This document shows positions 58,741-64,000 of a stretch of 64,000 nt of DNA, in pieces. Below the pieces are notes generated by a model. It saw only the letters and a program-made list of their open reading frames with translations, searched no databases and was not told the origin of the DNA. A program made the translations under genes and the position numbers. The stretch comes from Sisyra terminalis (taxonomy: Eukaryota; Arthropoda; Insecta; Neuroptera; Sisyridae). Every line of letters begins with the position of its first letter. Positions within the stretch are counted from its first letter, which is position 1. The DNA lies in the NCBI GenBank assembly GCA_958496175.1, contig OY292278.1:17050001-17114000 (forward strand), read 5' to 3'.

Positions 58741-60333
58741 ATTGCCAATGAAACAGACAAAACTTGAATATAACTTCCATTATATAATTAAATAAAAGTT
58801 AAATCACAATTAGCATTGGAAAAAAAACGAATCACAATCCCCGTAACAAAAAATAGCAAATATTGCTAAATCAGGATTAAAGTATTTACGAACATTATCT
58901 TCATTTTCAGTAACAAAAATAAAAAGCACAAAGCTTTTTTCTAATTAAAATCTGTGATATTAAAAAAAATAATTAATTGCTTTAGAAAGAAAAACATTTT
59001 TATAAAATCTCGCAACAGTTTAGCTATAACAAGAGGTTTTCAAGAGAGAAATACACAGCCAAGAGAATTATCGCTACAAGTGTTTTACTCTACATTATTT
59101 TTGTATATAAAAAAAAGTTTATTAACACTTATAATATTATTTTCGCGGGCATTTAATTTAAGAAGTGAAAAATTAGTTAAACTTAAATGTGTATTTAATC
59201 CAAATAAAAAATTACGAAATAAATAATACGAACTAGAAATTAATAATTTTCGAGCTGAAAATCACATAAAACTATATTATGGAAACAGAGCACGAATTAA
59301 ATAGGTACTTGTATTAAAAGCAGACATCATTAAACCTGGCTTACTATTTTTAGTTTTTCACAGAAGAAAAATGATTGCCAAGTGCGCGACTCTGTGATTA
59401 TTGCAGACCGAACTAATGAAAAAATGACGGGAAAGTTTTTGCTTACAAATAAAATAGTTTTATATGAGTTATCATTTAGTCACAACCTTTACCGTATACT
59501 TTATCGTATAAGAATTATTAAAGGAAATCAAATTTATATTCTTATACACCACCGATAAACCATGTTATTTCTCGTTTCAAATCGATTTGATTGCTCCTTT
59601 GTTAGACGATAGAAAGAGTTTTTACATTCAATTTACGTTTTTTCTCATATTTATTTTACTCATTGCTTGTTTTATTTGCTGATCTAACAGTTATGTGGAA
59701 ATTGCTGCGACGCTTAGTGTCAAAACATTGTGCTTAATATCAATATTAATTTCGGTATTTATTAAATGTTAGCTGCAAAGTGGCACGATAAAAATGCATA
59801 TTAAACGCAACAAAAGCATATTTTTCTTTATGGCAATATTTTAAAAATATAATTTTCACGAGGTACCTGTGAGTATGAAATTTGAAATATTTTTAATAGA
59901 AAGTCATAATCTTTTGAATAATTTCCGCTGTTTAAAATATTCTCTGGAGAATATTCTCACCTGCTCGGCTCGTATACCTGTGCACGGTAAATAAATTTGG
60001 TTTTTATTAAACGCATTTTATGTATATAATACATAGTTGCGATCAATTGTAGAATGTGGAAACAGATTTTCTTGGAAGATAATTATTTTTATGTCTTAGC
60101 ATAATTTGTTAGAGAATTATATGGAAAATATTTAAATGCGTCTTTAGTATTTGGAGCATAAAAATAAATAAAAAGTGTGCTCTTTTAAAATTAATTTTCT
60201 TCTAAATTTTCTTTAAATATTCTTGATAATATTAACAATGTCACACTTTCAAAATCTCTGCCATAACATTAAAAACTTTTACATTAGAAATGATTTAATT
60301 TTTTTGTTTCCTGTGGAAAAATCAAAAAAAAAA
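58741..60333. other. AT-rich stretch without recognisable gene
   Basis: No gene found; a 90-codon plus frame at 58954-59226 is lysine/leucine-rich with no motif. Confidence 0.5.
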
Positions 60334-61140
60334 TCTATATGTATATATATTAAAATGAATGTTTGTCTGTATGTCCTTTATAGAATCGTAAACTATGCAT
60401 TATATCATATGATGATCTTTATTAAAGTTGTTGCACATTAGCCTACAAAGGTTTCTAAATTGGTATGACCAATTTTGATCGTCAAAATTTAGTCTTCAAT
60501 TTTATTTTAGTTGGTGGCGTAGCAATGCGCGCAGGGTATAGCTTATTTTAATAATAAAAGTATAGTTACACATCTGTTATACTTGGTTATTGATATGGAG
60601 GAACTGGGTTTCGTGGAATTGCACACATTTCAATTTCGCGGTAGTGTTGTACATTGCAGGAGAGTAATAGTTTTGGAGAAAAGGTTCATTCAGGAATCGA
60701 GACAGTGAAATGATTCCTACATATATTCAAAATCTAAACCTTTAACTTCTGTTATTTTAACTCGAGTAATTTGATAACTTTTTACTGTTTTAAGTCATAA
60801 TTAAGACCGACTTTATTGAACTTGACGATATTTTTTAATTTATGTACAGATGCTGATTGATTTATGGATTATTTGATTAACGGTAGGTATACCTACCGTA
60901 GGAATACGCAATAGACCATACTCTTTTTAGATATTTATACATTTTTTTGAAAATTAATTGATCAATACATACAATTTTTTTATTCTAAACAACAGTTTAA
61001 AGTCGACAAAATAGTGTTTTTAAGTATGATTATATTTTTCGTAAAAGAAATAAGAAAACTATAAATTCGCATTTACCACTGCAAAAAGAAAATATAAACA
61101 ACACCAACGTTACGCAGACGAAGTTGCGTGCATTAGCTAG
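60334..61140 (+). mobile_element. Helitron-like non-autonomous element
   Basis: Begins TCTATATGTATATATATT followed by AAAATGAATGTTTGTCTGTA, and ends in a hairpin ACGCA/TGCGT (loop GACGAAGT, about 61112-61129) a few bases before the terminal CTAG (61137-61140). It sits between A (60333) and T (61141) with no target duplication. The 5-prime TC, 3-prime hairpin plus CTAG and A-T insertion are the structural marks of Helitrons, which move by a rolling-circle Rep/helicase. No Rep or helicase frame is present in the 807 bp, so it is non-autonomous. The start is inferred from the TC. Confidence 0.65.
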
Positions 61141-63174
61141 TGAAATTATATATATACATAGAAGAGAATTCCAAAATAATGTATAGGGGATACCTACTAC
61201 TATTTTTTAGTATAAGACATATAAGGAGCTTTGATTAAACGACTCCCAAAATTGAAAGAACTAGGTCTAAGTAAAGAATGAAGAAATAAAGAAAAAATAA
61301 AGAATTCTTTACCCAAGAATGGAATTCATGAAACCGGGAGTAGTAATAAACCAAAAAATATTGAAAAATTCCTTTTACAAGATTCAAATTAGTAGTTGCT
61401 AGTAGGTATGATCAATTTTCCTCTATACAATTTGGATGATTTTTTAAGTTGCAAAGCTGTACGATTATTCAACATAGCATTTTTCTCCTTTTCTATTTTT
61501 TTAATTATTCCATTTAACTTCTTCATTTTTATCTACATGAGTAAAAGAGGTATTAGATAATAAAAAAGTGAAAAATAAAAATAAATAAAGAATCTTAAGT
61601 TTAAGATTTAAGAGTTTCATCTCATCAAATCGTAAAACTCCATAGCATTGCACCGAGGCAACGTATTAATTTCAATACTCTAAGTACCCGAAAAATGTTA
61701 ATAAAACATAAAATAAAACTTCCAGATGTTTGTCAGTATTATAATCAGTTGTAAAAACGATAAAAATATTTTATCTCATTCCCACTATATTTTCAACATT
61801 GTCATCATATGTTATCAAAGTATTTATACCCTCATAAATACAAAACCTAACTTTTAATCCATAAATGTCTCCTACTATATTAATACGAGCTAAATTACAA
61901 TTGATATATTCAGCCACTGAATCAGAGAAATATACCTAGTTCTCAACTATAAACGATCAATATGTTGTGAAAGGATTTAATGTTGAAAAAAAAATATATA
62001 AAAATTACTTACAAGTATTTATTGAAGGTTTTAAGTGCACGTTTCAGATCTGCAAAGAAAAGAGAGTCATAGATTAAAATTTGATAAGAAAAGACTATAT
62101 TATTTGTAGTATATAAAAATATTTTGCAATAAATATATAGAATTCAAGACGTGGAAAAGAATGAAAATTCAAATCAAGTGCCACTAAATAAAATTGATAT
62201 TGATATAAAATAAGTAATTTATACATTGAATTTTGCAGGTTTGTATTATGTATATAGGTGGGATATAATATTATGTAAATATACTTGAAAATAAGAAACA
62301 TGTACGTTGTTACATACGAATGTAAAATATTATGTATTTCTGGTGTATGCGTGCAAGTCGAACAATCAGCACATATATGCTCTGTTTAAATTTAAATTCG
62401 ACGCCATGATGACCCCCCTCAAGGCCGTCACACAATACACACTGATTTGAAAATTACATCATGTTTATATCCAATCCTCCAACTCTCCTCTTCATCCTTC
62501 CAACTTCTGCAACTCACAATAACGACACAATCATGTTCGATTTATCCCGCCTCCAATCATTATAAAGAAACATAAAGATAGCAATCGCATACAAAGAGAA
62601 CTTTAAGAGAAACGGGTGGAAAATACCACGATTAATCCCATAAATTGATTATGTCTTCGCAATGGTTCGCAGGGTTTGCATTAAATATTTTATTCAATAA
62701 GCCTAGCAACAACATTCATTGTGTAACATAACAAAATCTGCTACATTATTTTAAAATATAATTATTTTTATTTTTTCAACCAAAAATACTTCGAATTGTG
62801 TCGGTAAAAAACATCAAGTTACATTGAATTTCATCCCCCTTTAATTTTAAAAAAAATATGGTGAGTGAATATGTATAGTATGTGTGTGCTTTTTTGTGTT
62901 TGATTCTCGTTTATTTTGTTATAGCCTTAAAGAATTTCAGCCCTCTTTCATTTATTATTTACATATTCCCCAACCAGCCTAAATAAACTTTGATATTTGC
63001 CTGTGCTTAATTTTTAACGTTTTAATTAAGTATTGAGTCCAAATGATACGAATAAATATCAATCTAAAGTTTGGCAAAAAACCGCAAACAATAAATATGC
63101 AGGTAAAACCATAGAGTACATAAATGAAAATTAAAATTACCAACAAAATTTTGTAAATAAAATCATGTTATTAC
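61141..63174. other. AT-rich stretch with one C-rich patch
   Basis: No gene found. At about 62400-62520 the plus strand becomes C-rich (GATGACCCCCCTCAAGGCCG, CAACTCTCCTCTTCATCC). I cannot read an exon or RNA gene in it. Confidence 0.45.
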
Positions 63175-63222
63175 AACGTTTCATAGTAGTACGTACACTT
63201 TGTACTTCTTTCAGCTCAAATA
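63175..63222 (-). ncRNA. Doubtful hammerhead-like motif
   Basis: On the minus strand GCTGAAAGAAGTAC is followed by a partly self-complementary GTAC-rich segment, GAAACGTT and TGTAATAAC. The tail resembles the tail after the 25.9-kb motif. The CUGANGA core has an inserted A and stem II is irregular, so this is only suggestive. Confidence 0.2.
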
Positions 63223-63505
63223 CCGCCGATTTACAGTGTAAAGCTGCTATATACATCAGGCTAAATTTTACAGGAGACAATAACAACATTGCAAAAAATT
63301 AAATTAATTCTAATCGAAAAAATTAAAATCCCGTTGAAAGCTTGAAAGCTGGTTCTGGTCTTAATAGACTGATTACCATTTTGAAATATTAAGTCAACTT
63401 CTTTTGATTAACTTAGTTATATATTGGCAGATTTTCTTACTAAAATAGTTAATACTGAAATACACACTGCAATTTTTCATACTATTTAAATTAATAAAAC
63501 AAATA

Positions 63506-63762
63506 AACCGTTTATTTTGAAAGTGGCGTAAGTTAATTTCAAGAATAGTTCATATAGCTACGATTTTTTGCGACAATAAGTACATAAATTTCGCAATTAA
63601 TGAAGTTGCTACTAGTGGATCGAAAACGAATATTATATTTAAATATTATATATTCAATAATTTCTAAAAAAAATAAAGTACAAACAACAGCAGATTCTAT
63701 TTTATCAGGAAATCAGAAAAAGTTCTTGCAATGGATTTAGGCCACTTTCAAAATAAACGGTT
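63506..63762. mobile_element. MITE with 22-bp perfect TIRs
   Basis: AACCGTTTATTTTGAAAGTGGC (63506-63527) is repeated exactly in reverse complement at 63741-63762, and a looser match continues inward (AATTTCAAGAA against its complement). CAAATA occurs directly outside both ends (63500-63505 and 63763-63768), a plausible 6-bp target duplication. The 257-bp element is non-coding. I cannot assign a superfamily from the ends. Confidence 0.8.
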
Positions 63763-63768
63763 CAAATA

Positions 63769-64000
63769 TTTCAAGTTTAGCAAGACTACTATATTTATTA
63801 AAAAAAAGGTTCCTATCCCTTGTAGAACCATCTACTTTGTTTTTTATTCTTATTGCAGTTTTTTTGTTAATTCAATTCTAATATAGTATACTTTTCTCTT
63901 TTGTGGCTTAGCTTTCATTACGAACCGATTTATTCGCGTATTAAATTAAAAACAAAGTAGTGGATCCAACTTTGCCAGATTTAATGATTCTAAAAGAAAC
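63769..64000. other. AT-rich window end
   Basis: Nothing assignable. Confidence 0.4.

Overview
This window reads as strongly AT-rich nuclear DNA from an animal, most likely an arthropod and probably an insect. The reasons are the mix of mobile-element relics (a jockey/CR1-like LINE reverse transcriptase, a tRNA-derived SINE, hAT, pogo/Tigger and TTAA-type MITEs, a Helitron-like element, and Penelope-type hammerhead ribozyme motifs) and the absence of operons or dense coding. I cannot name the species. I find no intact host protein gene. The longest open frame (105 aa) is a piece of a dead LINE reverse transcriptase, and most other frames of 60-90 aa look like chance runs in AT-rich DNA. The window is best read as intergenic or long-intron sequence filled with transposon debris, with one conspicuous CpG-rich, promoter-like patch at about 38.2-38.75 kb.

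Layout. 0-6.2 kb: a hAT MITE with 8-bp target duplications (353-560), a damaged hammerhead motif (2619) and an old 240-bp imperfect inverted repeat (5929-6166). 8.5 kb: first SINE copy. 12.5-12.85 kb: a dispersed repeat and a pogo-like MITE flanked by TA. 16.8-17.2 kb: a diverged copy of a hammerhead-bearing repeat. 20.3 kb: a second hAT MITE relic. 22.0 kb: a small GC-rich island with a 46-aa open frame. 25.7-26.0 kb: a hammerhead motif on the minus strand. 29.1 and 32.4 kb: SINE copies. 31.5-31.9 kb: a quasi-periodic repeat. 35-37 kb: a 2-kb TIR element. 38.2-38.75 kb: the CpG-rich patch. 39.3-40.35 kb: LINE pseudogene followed by the fourth SINE. 43.7-45.4 kb: LINE fragments, one of which carries an inserted foldback element with an almost textbook hammerhead ribozyme core. 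47.7 kb: TTAA-flanked MITE. 51.5 kb: tandem duplication. 55.7-56.4 kb: a foldback element carrying its own hammerhead motif, with a second hammerhead-family element inserted in its left arm. 57.5-57.9 kb: a 99-bp minisatellite. 60.3-61.1 kb: Helitron-like element. 63.5-63.8 kb: MITE with 22-bp perfect TIRs.

The most interesting theme is a set of hammerhead ribozyme-like motifs (CUGANGA, stem II, GAAA, very short palindromic stem III) at about 2.6, 17.0, 25.9, 45.2, 55.9 and 56.1 kb, with a doubtful one at 63.2 kb. They sit in at least two short, non-coding, inverted-repeat element families. Hammerheads with minimal stem III are known from Penelope-like elements and retrozymes. The two short foldback families here may be non-autonomous relatives. 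One has inserted into the other, and the family is also found inserted in a LINE fragment whose uninterrupted paralogue lies 1.1 kb away. All calls come from reading the sequence by eye; no search or folding program was run.
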